Part shown: piece after piece, positions 47,401 through 58,356 of the stretch
Layout of the letters: every line of letters begins with the position of its first letter
Position numbering within the stretch: position 1 is the stretch's first letter
DNA from: Carallia brachiata
Taxonomy: Eukaryota > Streptophyta > Magnoliopsida > Malpighiales > Rhizophoraceae
Reading direction: 5' to 3'
Assembly: GCA_021464245.1 (NCBI GenBank)
Contig: JADCRB010000006.1
Span: 3,117,621 to 3,181,620 of the forward strand
Length of the DNA stretch: 64,000 nucleotides
Notes under the pieces: generated by a model
What the model saw: the letters and a program-made list of their open reading frames with translations, nothing else
What the model was told of the DNA's origin: nothing
Databases searched by the model: none
Translations under genes and position numbers: made by a program

Positions 47401-50400
47401 GACATTTTCACAAGAAATTTCAATAGAATTTCTTAGCAAAGAGAAGCGCAAACATATAGGTTACCTGCAGAAGTCCAGGAGCATCTTCCTGCAGTGCTGT
47501 TTCAACTGAATCACTGCAATTTATTTCAACAAGCAAGAGATCTCAGAAACAGTGTAAATGAACAAACAGAAATGTCAGTGGAAAATGAAGCAGAAAGAGG
47601 AACTCTTGCAGGGATAAAAGAGGGAAAACACGAATTTACGTGGCAGTCTTTCTCCTTTTCCTTGGTCGGCCTGTCCTGATTGGTGGAACTTCTAAAGATG
47701 CAGCGCCATGAACAACAGCAGAAGTCACACCATCGCTCGAGCATTCAAATTTTTCTGAAATGTCAATTTCAGGATCTTCTGTCACCGGCAGCTTCATTCT
47801 GTCTTGCAATTGCATATGATCTATCTGGTCTTCATAAAGTTTGCCGGGTTTTCTAGCTCACCCTTCACCGGTAGTACATCTAGGATTTTACCAACAGCAC
47901 TACTGAGTGAGTGTGCAATCCATTGTTTTCGACTGGTTCATCCTTGACTTTGGCAGTTCCAATGGATTTGAACCAGTAATGCTTTTCAAAGTTGTGGGTG
48001 CGTTATCCAATCTAGCACATGAGTTCATCTCCATGAACATTCCCTGAGAGAAGTAAAATCACTTGGTTTCAGAAACCATGGCAAGAATATGTTATGCTTA
48101 GAAACAAAAATAAGTTGCATATTGAACCCTTAAGTTTGAAACTCATGTGTTGGACCAAAAAAATGAGATATCTTTTGTTCATTTTGATCATGTGGAACTG
48201 AATTTTTGTGGAAAGTCATCACAAGCACACAGTGTAGAGACTAAACTTTCTCATGGGAGAGGCAGGGGTTAAAGAATCGATCCATATCAAAACATTTAAC
48301 CCAATCTTCAATATTTGACAAAACAATTTGAATTTGGAATTCAAATTAAATGATCAAGTCTATTTTGAAAAGTTAATAAAGCTGAATTGCGAAATGAACC
48401 TTCTCAAGTCAAAAATTTGAATAAAGCTACCATACCAATTGCCATGTGGCAAGCACGCATGAGCAAGGATAACCATAAAAGTAGACGAAAATATGATTCA
48501 CTTTCAAGCGTAACTTACCCAGGTTTTCTAAATTAAATAAAAATCAATATTGTGCAATCAGATCTTAACCTTATAAAAATAGAAGATGGTCAAAGGCTCA
48601 CCCCTCAGGAAATCTAAATTATAATGTTGCATGATTATCACTGAAACTAAAGCATTTAAAATACCTGCAGTTCTGGCTTAGTGGACTTTATAATTCTCCT
48701 GTACAAAAAAAAAAAAAAAAAACAAAAAAAAAGTTAAAATTATGTTAATAATTCCACCATAAAAAAATCCATCCTGCAAAGGATTGTTAATATCCTGAAA
48801 TAATTAATTGAATTACAACCACCTAAACTAATAGAATTGTTAAGGACGCTATGACTGCCTGGATACAACGTACTTTTTTCTTTCCTCCCGTTCCAAAAGA
48901 AAAGTGGTCATTAATTACTAGTTAAGTTAACAGGGATAAGTCTCAATTTTCTTGTAAAAAAAAAAATGTTGCGGAGACGGGATTTGAACCCGTGACCTCA
49001 AGGTTATGAGCCTTGCGAGCTACCAAGCTGCTCTACCCCGCGTGCTGAAGAGAAGAACTGAGAACTAACGTACGAACAAGAATTGAATGTGCCCCTCTAC
49101 CATATCTGTACAAATAGAATAGTACATTTATACAGAATGGTAAATACGCTCCTTTCTTTGGGGAGAATTGAATACACCCCGCTTGGGCTGTGTTTCAAGT
49201 TCATTATCCAATCGTTTCTGCACCACGATTTTGAGTAAGAAGAGATATCTCAAAAAACAATTCGATATCCTAATCAAAAATTAATCACATCCGAGCATTT
49301 CTGCAGAGGATAGGACTAGGACTACTGAAAAGAGGCAGATTGAAGGGGAATCTAGGGTTCCCAATAGCAATAGTCTTAGAGCAATCGGTTAATCCCCAAC
49401 TACCCATGCTATGCAGTAATAATTACAGAACTAATAACCCAACTCATCACAACATAGTAGTAAATAAAACACATACATATCTTGTCTCCACATCAGTTTG
49501 AGAACAAGGGGTTGGGGGTGTAAATTCAAACCCATCAGGTCAAATAAGAACAGCCCCTAGAGATATAGTGTTTTTTGAATAATTTATATTTAGATTTAGG
49601 TTAGAAATTTAGATACTGGTCCAACAGTTATTCATTCTCAGAATGAGTGATATCACAAAAGATAATTTCACCTTGCTAGGAACATCTTTTGTCGTTCTTT
49701 TAGGGCCATGAGGTCGAGATCGTCTGCAACGTCGTTGGGAATGTTATCCTTGAGATTTGGCGCTTGCTCATCAGCACTAGAAGAACCACTACTGTTATCC
49801 CCTAATGAACTCTGTAAATTGTCAAAATGCCTGAACTTTAGGTAGGTTGCACCAAGCCCACAAGACTTGAGGAAAAGTAATAGCACTGATGCTGAATTTC
49901 ACCAAACCCTACAAATTCACCTTCATGGTGATGCTACCTGATATGAAGTAATGATTAAGTTTTCTTTGGTGCTCTGACTGTTGCAATCTTCATGCGTAAC
50001 CAAGTCTTGGCCAATTGAAATTTCAGAACAACGATGAACTGCACCAGAATCCACCAGACTTTCATGTGCATCTTCAGAAACATCCACCAGGGAAATTTCA
50101 TTCTCGCAAGTTTGCTGCTGTATCAATTTCTGAGGTCTCCTTTCACTAATAGCAGAAGTAGGATTCAGTGAAGGAAGGACCTGCATGATACAGAGCTACA
50201 TAAACATGGGAAAAGAGTTACAAAAGGAAGACAAAATATCCCTTTCAAGTTGACAATATATCTTTCCTTGAGAATAACATTTAATTTCAACCGCTCATTT
50301 CAACAACATGCAAGGATAGTTTTGCCATTAGATGCAAAGTCAAATCCTTTATCAATCAGAGGTTTACTATCCCATATAATCAATCGATTCTCAGATCGCA

Positions 50401-51076
50401 TCTAAAATCATAAAATTTGAAGAGCTAGCTTCCAGGAGTCATAAGAATTAAAGCACCTTGGCTATATGCAAAAGTGCAAGTACGCATGCTTATATGCGCC
50501 TAACTCTGTAAATCCATGCGCTTTTTTTCATATATTAATATGTTCCATCTGGCCGAAAGAATCAGTGAGATCAAAAAAATTCTCCGAGAAAAAAAAAATT
50601 ATGCATATTAACACCATTTTAGCAACCTCAGTCGAACAAATACAGCTTAAGAAAATGATCCAGAATTACAATATTGATGCAACTGAAATACCTGTGAATC
50701 ATAAATCCCATCTTCACTTTTAACAATGGCATTACCCTTTGGCCTGCTTAAAAAAGAAAAAAAAAAAAAAAAAACTCATATACCAGAAATAATCACGATA
50801 ATCCAAAAACTAAAACACACACACACACACACAAAAGCACAATTATAAACATAATCCCGAAAAAAAATAAAAGAACAAAAATTATGCAGGAAACAAAAAG
50901 GCTTGAATAACGGTGGTGGTGCCTAACGTTGGTACAATCCGGTTCTTCGTTTCCAGTAACAATTTTCGACGGCGGATAAGAGGAACATGGTCAAGCTCAG
51001 CAGACCAAACAATATCGGAGCATTCGCCCTCGGTTTTGACGGAAACTACACCAGGAAGACCGCACAATTGAGCCAT
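44453..51076 (-). CDS. Twelve-exon nuclear-type protein of unknown function
   Basis: Exons (minus strand): 51076-50928, 50743-50692, 50180-49938, 49865-49672, 48698-48665, 48043-47640, 47513-47465, 47391-47266, 46784-46680, 46400-46309, 46218-46065 and 44725-44453. Every junction keeps phase, and the total is 1,875 nt (624 residues, or 607 if a 51-nt block in exon 6 is removed). The start MAQLCGLPGVVSV is the first ATG in frame. Residues 60-330 are acidic and serine-rich; the basic run GRPRKRRK (near 47660) looks like a nuclear localisation signal. The C-terminal 270 residues look like an ordered helical domain (FRNWPAEWGWCRDLQSF, YFFELLDSLPINWQIKRL, LTMYGWTPNTGL). I do not recognise the family and propose no function. 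Donors after exon 1 (AC/GTTAGG) and exon 6 (AC/GTAAAT) are weak. Confidence 0.75.
45190..45282 (+). mobile_element. SINE fragment in last intron of the unknown gene
   Basis: GAGCCATGGTGAAATGGTAAGG followed by ACTCCATTGTGACC and, after a missing B-box segment, TTTTTGCAAAAAC..AAGATTGCGTACAAT. This matches the familiar plant tRNA-derived SINE body and tail (AAGxCTGCGTACAAT) with an internal deletion. It is antisense to the host gene. Confidence 0.55.
47853..47903 (-). other. 51-nt stop-containing block within exon 6
   Basis: In the frame that is open on both sides, this block holds TAG, TAA and TGA. It begins GTAGTG and ends GAGCTAG, so it has GT-AG borders, and its 51 nt keep the frame if removed. 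In another frame it reads as plausible protein (VGKILDVLPVKGEL), which would mean two compensating 1-nt indels instead. Which is right cannot be told from sequence alone. Confidence 0.6.
48969..49042 (-). tRNA. trnfM-CAU: Plastid-type initiator tRNA-fMet (CAU), nuclear copy
   Basis: The minus strand gives a complete 74-nt cloverleaf: CGCGGGG acceptor strand, D-loop AGCTTGGTAGCTCG, anticodon arm AGGCTCATAACCTT with CAU, T-arm CGGGTTCAAATCCCG and 3' CTCCGCAA with no encoded CCA. The C1-A mismatch at the top of the acceptor stem marks a bacterial/plastid initiator. It is nearly identical to chloroplast trnfM. Sequence on the high-coordinate side (to about 49150) may belong to the same plastid insertion, but the limits are not clear. 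It lies in the intron between exons 4 and 5 of the unknown gene, same strand. Confidence 0.88.
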
Positions 51077-52129
51077 TCTCGAGATTTCAAAATCAACAGC
51101 CAGCCAGTCCAATGCATTCCTTCTCCTCCTACCTATTGACCTCCCACCGATTAAATTAGAAAGAACCTTAGTTAGTTATTAGTTCAAGAGAAGCAAAAAG
51201 GAGTTTCTAAATCACAAGTCAGGTCTAGTCCACCAATCCAAACCAGCAGGAGCAATAACAAAGTCTTCTCAAGGCCTAGGGGTTTTAGAAAATAAAATAA
51301 ACAGAGAAACAATTGAAAATGGATTTTGTGCTTTTTTCTGAGAAAAGATTGATTGACACTTTAATTTAGACAGACAAAGAACGAAATAGCTTTGAACCTG
51401 TGATGCGAAGAGCGCGAGAGCGGGAGGCCTGGCTTCGGCGCGATTTGAAGATGACAACCCGACGAGAGGGGAGAGAGAGAGAGAGAGAGAGTCGCTTGCG
51501 GACGCTAGTTTTCATTTTTCAATGCTTTTTTTTTTCCATTTATTTTTACAAGAGAAAAAAATTATTTTTAAAAAATTTGTTGTTTTAAAATAATAATAAA
51601 AATAATTTAAATTAAAAAACAAAATTTATTAAAATAATAAAAATAAATAAAATTAAAATATATAATTACTTTGAGATTATTTAAATAAAGTTGTATGATA
51701 TTATTTTTTTATTTGATTCTGAATTTTGTTTTTTAATGATTTTGAGTGGTATTGAATTGGAGAACCGCTCTGGAGAATTGTAATATTAATAAAGTATACC
51801 GTAAGTGGTTAAAACTCATTCAACCACAATTCCACTGGCTATTATGCCAAATTGTCAACCATTATGAAATGAAAGGTTCCTGAGTTTTTCTCAAATAAAG
51901 TTGTTAAAATTGAATTAATTATTAAATTAAAAAAATTTTTAGTAGTTCAATATTAAATATATTTAATTAGTTAGACCAGTAATTAAATCAATTGAATTGG
52001 TATTTAAAAATTAGTTTACGAAAAATAAACTGTTAATTCAAAATATAAGGAGAAAATAATTGAAAAAAAACATGAGAAAAAAATAGTACAATTTATAATT
52101 AAAAAAATATATTTAGAGAAGTTTATTTT
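51077..52129. other. 5' region of the unknown gene and AT-rich spacer
   Basis: 51077-51500 is likely promoter and 5' UTR of the minus-strand gene and includes a GA tract at about 51471-51491. 51530-52129 is AT-rich with nothing recognised. Confidence 0.45.
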
Positions 52130-52830
52130 GCAAAGTGCTGTGGATATGCAGTTTGTGCTTCACAATGAGTCCTTGGGCGTTCGATAAATCTTGAAAGAGA
52201 TACCCAACAATGAACAACCCTCTACGTGGACATGGCTCAAACGAAAGTAAAACGACCTCTAGCTCATAGACCTTTGCTAGGTACCGTTTTGGATTCGAGC
52301 ATGCGATTTACCCTTTAATGCTGTGATAGAAAGAACGACTGAGGCTCTTGGAAATTGAGTGGGGAAATTGCTAGGCATTGACAAATCAGAATTATGTTCC
52401 GAAGGTCGGTTTCCACGTTTCAGGATTTTATTCCATGTTCAAAACCCGCTGGTTAGAGAAACTTAAATACGACGAAAGGATGATGCCAAGGTTTCGATCT
52501 ATTTTAAGTATGAAAAGCTCCCTACCTTTTGTTATGTTTGTGGTTGCTTGAGACATCTTAACAGGGAATGTGAGTTTGTTGGTTCAGATGAGGAAGAGAC
52601 ACCACAACTATTGACAAATCCTTTTTTTTGGGAGATCATATGCGGACATCTCCAAACAAGAGGATGACTCTTAAAACGAAGACGGCGAATTTCACACAAG
52701 CTCGTAGTTCCTCAATCCTGTCAAGTTCGTCAGCTGGGGATGTCTTAGGACGCTCGTCGGCGATAGCGCCTAGGCCTATGCAGGTTTCGGATTCGGAGCT
52801 GGAGGTTCAGGAATCACAGAAAACATTTTA
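52130..52830 (+). pseudogene. LINE ORF1 (DUF4283 / zinc knuckle) fragment
   Basis: Broken frames resemble the ORF1 protein of plant LINEs: a decayed N-terminal domain, then YEKLPTFCYVCGCLRHLNREC at 52510-52575, a CX2CX4HX4C zinc knuckle of the LINE type, and a downstream serine-rich tail to about 52830. Several stops and shifts interrupt it. No endonuclease or reverse transcriptase follows. Confidence 0.65.
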
Positions 52831-53601
52831 GGCGGATGTGGTTGGTAGATAGACGCTCGTGAACAGATGCTAGATACTGATTTGTGTAATTATAAATATA
52901 TTTTGTATAACTGTAATAATAATAAATAATATAAAAAAATATTACTATTTTTTTGTTTTATATTTTTTAATTATGGTCACACTAAATACACTCACGATTG
53001 CACAAATTAGTGTCTGTCTACGAGTGTTTGCCCACATTACAGTGCCCCCTTTTTTTTTTTTTTTAACCAGAAGGGCCGCATCAATTTTTAGCAGAAAGTA
53101 TTTTATGCCCAAAAAAAGTAAGTTTATGCTCCGACTTCGTGGCCAAATTCCTTTCATGTTGTATAAGTTTTTTTTGTTTCTTTTTTTAAAATTATAATTT
53201 AAGATAATATTAAATATATTTAAAATATTACTCATTACATTTAAAATTTATTTTTTAAAAAATGATAAGAGGATGGGATGGGTGTCGCACTAGAGAGAGA
53301 AAAAAAAAGAGAGATGGTGAGACCATAGTAGGTCCCACTAATTTTTTATTATTTTTTTAAAAATAATTTTTATGTATAAGAAATAAAATTAATGTTAAAT
53401 AAATATAAGAATTTAGAATCCTTAAGATCATATACAAGAGGACTACATAAGTATAAGATTTAAGATTGATATGTAACAAATTCAAAATCAATACGAAACA
53501 AACTAAGATAAAATGCGAAAAAAAAAATCAAGAGAAAGTCACAAAATGACCACATTAAACTGACGCAGCCATTTGACCACGTCGGTGTAGCAAAACTCTT
53601 A
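52831..53601. other. AT-rich spacer
   Basis: AT-rich, with poly-T and short GA tracts near 53290. No feature is recognised. Confidence 0.45.
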
Positions 53602-55227
53602 TAGCTTGTTTGGAGTGCAAAAAGGAGTGAGATAGAAACAGGAGAGAGAGAAAATAGAGAGAAAGAAAGTAAGAAGAGAGAATGCAATTTTTTTATATTG
53701 TTTGGAGAGGTAAGAGAAAGGTAAAGAAAGAAAGTAGTGAAAACAAATTGATTTGTTTGAATATAAGAAGAAAGTGGATAGACAAAAAACTTTTTTTCTT
53801 AAAAATGACAATTATGCCCCCAACCTAATTAATATATAGTTAGAAAGAATTTTACATTTTGTTAATTATGTACAAGAAAGTCAATCCAATTAATATCTAT
53901 GGTTGAATTATAGAAAAAGAAAATAGAAAACACATGTATTATCAACTGTTCACTTATTACATTTTTTTTAACAAAAAGAACACAACTGGCGCCCTCCGCT
54001 TCGGCTTCCGCCATTGCCAAAATTCATACTCTCTTGTATTTTTTTCTTTGTTTTTTTTTTATTCTCCCCACCATTAAAAAAGGCTACAAAGAAATTATCG
54101 GGTGAAATCGGAGAAGTCGGGCCATCTCTGTGAGAGCTGTGCCAAGTGCGCCGAGAGAGAAATTGGAGCTTTAATGGCAACGTCGGACAACAATCGGTAA
54201 TAAGTGATGCAAAACCTTTTGTAATTTAGAACAGCGGGTCAAATGGTGAAGGACCCGAGATGCAAGGCGGAAGACAACGATCGGTTCATTGCCTTCTTCT
54301 CAAATCTGATGGCAACGTTTGGCGATTCCCTTCTCCTTTTTTTATAATTCAGAACTTTTTGGTGAAGGTATTTTAATAATCTTACTTAAAGTTGGCAAAT
54401 GAGCGGGTTGGATCGGTTTTAGGTCGGATTATTTCAATTTCGAGTTATTCGAGTCTCAGACTTATCGGGTCTCGGATATTTCGGTTTTCTGGTTATTTAA
54501 GATCAGGTTAATTCAGTTTTCGAATTTGATTCAAGCGGGTCTCAGATTAATCCATTGTAATATTTTTATTTTTTACCTGACTCAAAAATTATTTTTATAT
54601 ATTTTACCATAATACTTAAAATAATTAATTAAAAAGTGAATAATTTAAATTTTAATTATTTAAAAATATCAAATGATATAATCCACCTAATAATATTTAT
54701 AGTTAATATAATATACAATTAATTAGTAAGAAACACATTATAATTAAGTGAATAAATTGTTGGAAATATGGGTTTGGATTAATCGAGTTACATAGGTTTC
54801 TGGTTGCTCGGGTTTCAGGCCTTCTGGGTTTTGGATTACTCAGATTTCGGGTCATTTGGGTTTCGGGTTATTCGGTTTCGGGTTGTTTCGGTTTCGGGTT
54901 CTTCGGATTACAGGTCATTGACTTTTTTAGTCAAAATAAGTCGGGTCGAGTTGAATTTCAATCGGGTTAAATCGAGTGATTTCAGTCAGGTCAACTTTTG
55001 CTACATCTAATTTTACTGCAGCAATAGTTCTATCAGCACCACTTTGTACCCAATTTAGAAAGAAAATAAATATAATACGGACGCAATACTTTTTCTCCTC
55101 ACTTTTGCCATCATTTCTCTCTGTGGTAACAGTCCATGCCCTCCAAACAACTGAAAATCTTCTTCTACCCAGCTTTTCTTTCTTTTCCATTTCTTTCTCT
55201 TCCTTTCTCTCCATTCCAAACAAGCTG
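53602..55227. mobile_element. Second PIF/Harbinger-like non-autonomous element
   Basis: Termini TAGCTTGTTTGGAGTG and CATTCCAAACAAGCTG are inverted repeats, flanked by TTA at 53599-53601 and 55228-55230. Subterminal GA-rich (53640-53750) and TC-rich (55160-55215) tracts mirror each other. No transposase is seen. The centre carries a degenerate tandem repeat (54390-54980). The TTA duplication and GTTTGGA terminus make it a relative of the 503-1739 element. Confidence 0.7.
54390..54980. repeat. Degenerate short tandem repeats (GGGTTTCGGGTTATTCGG type)
   Basis: Dozens of imperfect units of about 8-16 bp built on GGTTTCGG, CGGGTTAT and TCGGATT occur in two clusters (54400-54560 and 54770-54980), separated by an AT-rich insert. 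They translate in all frames without coding sense. Confidence 0.65.
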
Positions 55228-56419
55228 TTAATCTTTAATTAAAAAAAAAAAGAAAAAAGCAAACAAACAAGATAAATTTTAAAGCAAATATAACCGTGAG
55301 AGTACGGTCATATACTACAACCCTTTTATGTCAAGATGGAAATCCTGTGACGGGTCCCTCTACAAATCTTCCATATGATCCCCTGCCAGCCATGCCTTCC
55401 AGAAGACGTGATGGAGGGCCAATGAGACTTGCACAAGGGGGTTTTCCAAAACAGCTGGGTCTAGTACAGTTGTTAAGCCGAAGAAAGGCAGAGGACGACC
55501 AACGGTCCAGGGCTTTTACAAGAGCGGACAGATGTAGGGCAGTTAGGATGTTAAGTTTAAAGTTTAAAAGGAATGTTGAGAATATTAATTAACAATTTCT
55601 CTTTTTAGAGTTATTTGAGGGACTCGTTTTAATGTTAATCGTTAGGATTAAACGCTCGTCGTCATACTAAAAATTTAAATTGTATTGATTGAAGTGTAAC
55701 TTTGTTGTCATAAACCTTTTCAGAGCTACGTCTAGCATCAGGGATGACACTCTTTACAAGAGCCATAGTCTGGGATATTAAATCTTGAATTCAAAAAGAA
55801 CACTAACAATATCAGCCAATATTAACATGCTGGAGCTGCAACAAAAAGAAAAAAAAAACAAAACATAACAAACGAAAAAAGATATATAAAATGATCGTCG
55901 CTAATGCTGACTGATATAATGATAATGGTACGATAACGAAAAAGAAATCATGACCCGAGTGAAGATGTAAGAGCAAAGAAAGGAGCAATTTTTAATGAAA
56001 ATTAAACCGGTATTTTTGAAGTATAGGACCTTCTCAAGAGCAAATAATTTTTTTTATTGAGTTAAGAATCGAGATCAACAATTATTTTGTGATAATATTA
56101 ATTTCTTTTCATAATCATAAATTGCTTACAATAAAGTTGTAAGAGCAAAATAAATTTTTATCGGGATCAAAACTAGAATTGGAGTGGGGCAATAATATAA
56201 GATTTAGCTAAACTCTTTATAATTTCTTTTTTTGGTTGAAAAAATATATAATTTTTTTTTTCCTATTAGGTGGCTCACAACAACAAAATATATAATTTCT
56301 TACTTCTTAATAGGGGCAAGTGGCCCTGAGAACTCAACATGGATCGGCTGATGCATCATAGCCTAATAAACTAATACAAAAAAGCGTTAAAAAAAAAAAA
56401 AAAAAAAGAAACTTCTAAT
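55228..56419. other. Intergenic region
   Basis: A frame of 98 codons from 55296 lacks any domain and has no ATG start; it is not called as a gene. The rest is AT-rich and featureless. Confidence 0.4.
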
Positions 56420-58240
56420 TGGAGGAAACATTCAGGAACGATGTAAACAGAATAATATGCTTTCTACGTTAAGATAATATCGAGGTTGAATCAATGAATT
56501 GCAAAAAATTAAAATGTTGAGAAAGAGCATTGAAAAAGCATTGCAATGGCTTTCACATGTAGATTCTATATATTTTTAATTTGCAAAAAGATGGTTCATA
56601 ATGCTTTTGCATTGCATGAGTTTAGAAATTTAGATAAGGTCTATTTTATCAATATTACACTGTTGATTTCATTATCACACTAAAATCTCAGCAAAGAAGT
56701 TTTGTTTTTTCTGTTGCGTTTTTTGTCCGAAGCTTCTGTTTCATTCAACGATGTACAGCCTCTCTTCAGATCCTTTGCTATTGCACTCTATCACAAATTT
56801 TGGCTTGATTTGTTCTTACAAGAGAGAAGACGGCTTGTGTATCATCTAAACAATTGGATGCCAACGTATATATATATATTCTAGTGAGTTTTAGCCGTAC
56901 TAAACTCTTGGCAGCAAACAAAAAAAAAAAAAAAGGAAAAAACTCTTGGCAGTTGGCAGCTATTTGCATATCATGTATTAAAATTGTTCTATATAAACTA
57001 ACATCACCCGCGTTAGTAGTTCGAGGTGAACTAATGTGCCCCTCTCATAGATCCAAATTTGAGTTTTCTCACCGTCATTCGCCTGCAAATAAAAAAATTA
57101 TATTCAAGAGCGCAGTATTATATTTTAGACTCGTAAACATTACAGTCGGATGAGGAGGATGCCCACTTAGGCCAAATGGAAGGTCCTCTGTACAGGAAGG
57201 TTGAGTGAGAATATTAATGAGTGACTTTCTGTCTCAATTCATAAGTGTAATGACCAAAACAACTGTAATGTACTTTTTCTAGGGGTTAAAAAGAAACACT
57301 AACTCTAATCTATAAACTTTCTTATATTAAGATTGCTATATATAAATTAGAATTATTAATAGTAATATATAAAGTTAAATTCTTTTATATTTATTTCATG
57401 ATACAAGATTTTCGATAACTATTAATTGATTAGATAGAATTTTACTTGATTAAAATTTTCTTTTTGAATTTTTTTTAATTTGTAGGTGAAGGGGCTAAGT
57501 CCTTTGGGGGAGGGGGTAAGGGAGGAGACAGTGATTTGTACCCCAATTATTCTTTTTGAAATTTTAATTCTATTCAAATACTAACATGAGACTACAAATT
57601 TCTACTAATTAACTAAATGTCAAATATTAGGAAGCGCACTAAATTAATTATTAGACCCACAATATGTGCATGTTTATCATATTTATTGAGCAAGTGAATT
57701 TCTGTTCGTGTCATTTCTGCCATCCAATTAAAGGAACCATTCCGGAAAGATGTAGTCCGAATACTGCTTTCCAGGTTCTACAAATATCGAGATCGAATCA
57801 ATGAATTGCAGGTTATTAAAGTGTTGAGAAAGAGCATTGAAGGAGCATATTGCAATGGTTCATAATGCTTTTGCATTGCATGATTCTAGAAATTTAAACA
57901 GTCTTTTTTGTCAAGATTACACTGTTAATTTGAATATCACTTGCAAGTCTCAGCCGGCTTGGACTCAAATGTTGTCGATTAGCTAGTAAGTTCTTGTGGC
58001 TTAGCACGGCTATATAAGCATAGTAATCAGTAAGATTTTTTTCTTTTTTATTTAATTGGCTCAGACTAGAGCTTAACTGCAAAATCTTCAATTTTAAATA
58101 CGAATTCAGTACTGATTGAATTATATCTCTTTAATGCCAAAATATTAAGATTGTATTCGTTTTAGTGAGTTTTAGCCGTACTAAACTCTTGGCGGCAAAG
58201 TCCACATAATGCATTAAAATTGTTCTATATAAACTGACTC
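56420..58240 (+). repeat. Tandem duplication of the p12-like gene promoter
   Basis: Blocks at 56440-56690 recur at 57735-57940 (GAATCAATGAATTGCA, GAGAAAGAGCATTGAA, TTCATAATGCTTTTGCATTGCATGA), and 56883-57000 recurs at 58165-58240 (GAGTTTTAGCCGTACTAAACTCTTGGC and TTGTTCTATATAAACT). The offset is about 1.24-1.30 kb throughout. Each copy ends in the same TATA box (56990-56997 and 58226-58233). Only the second is followed by the gene; the first promoter is an orphan. Confidence 0.8.
58226..58233 (+). promoter_or_regulatory. TATA box of p12-like gene
   Basis: TATATAAA in the context TTGTTC-TATATAAA-CTGACT, 124 bp before the start codon, and conserved in the duplicated upstream copy. Confidence 0.65.
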
Positions 58241-58356
58241 AAACTTCAGAACTTTCGTATATCTAAACAACTTCAGGTTCAAAATTTCCTATCGATTTCT
58301 CCTCGCTGACCAGCTTGCTTGACAACTGGTAGAAATAATCCGTTTAGAATTTCAAT

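Noticed and set aside
55296..55592. 98-codon plus-strand frame
   Set aside because: It has no ATG start, no domain and no splice context; probably chance or transposon debris.
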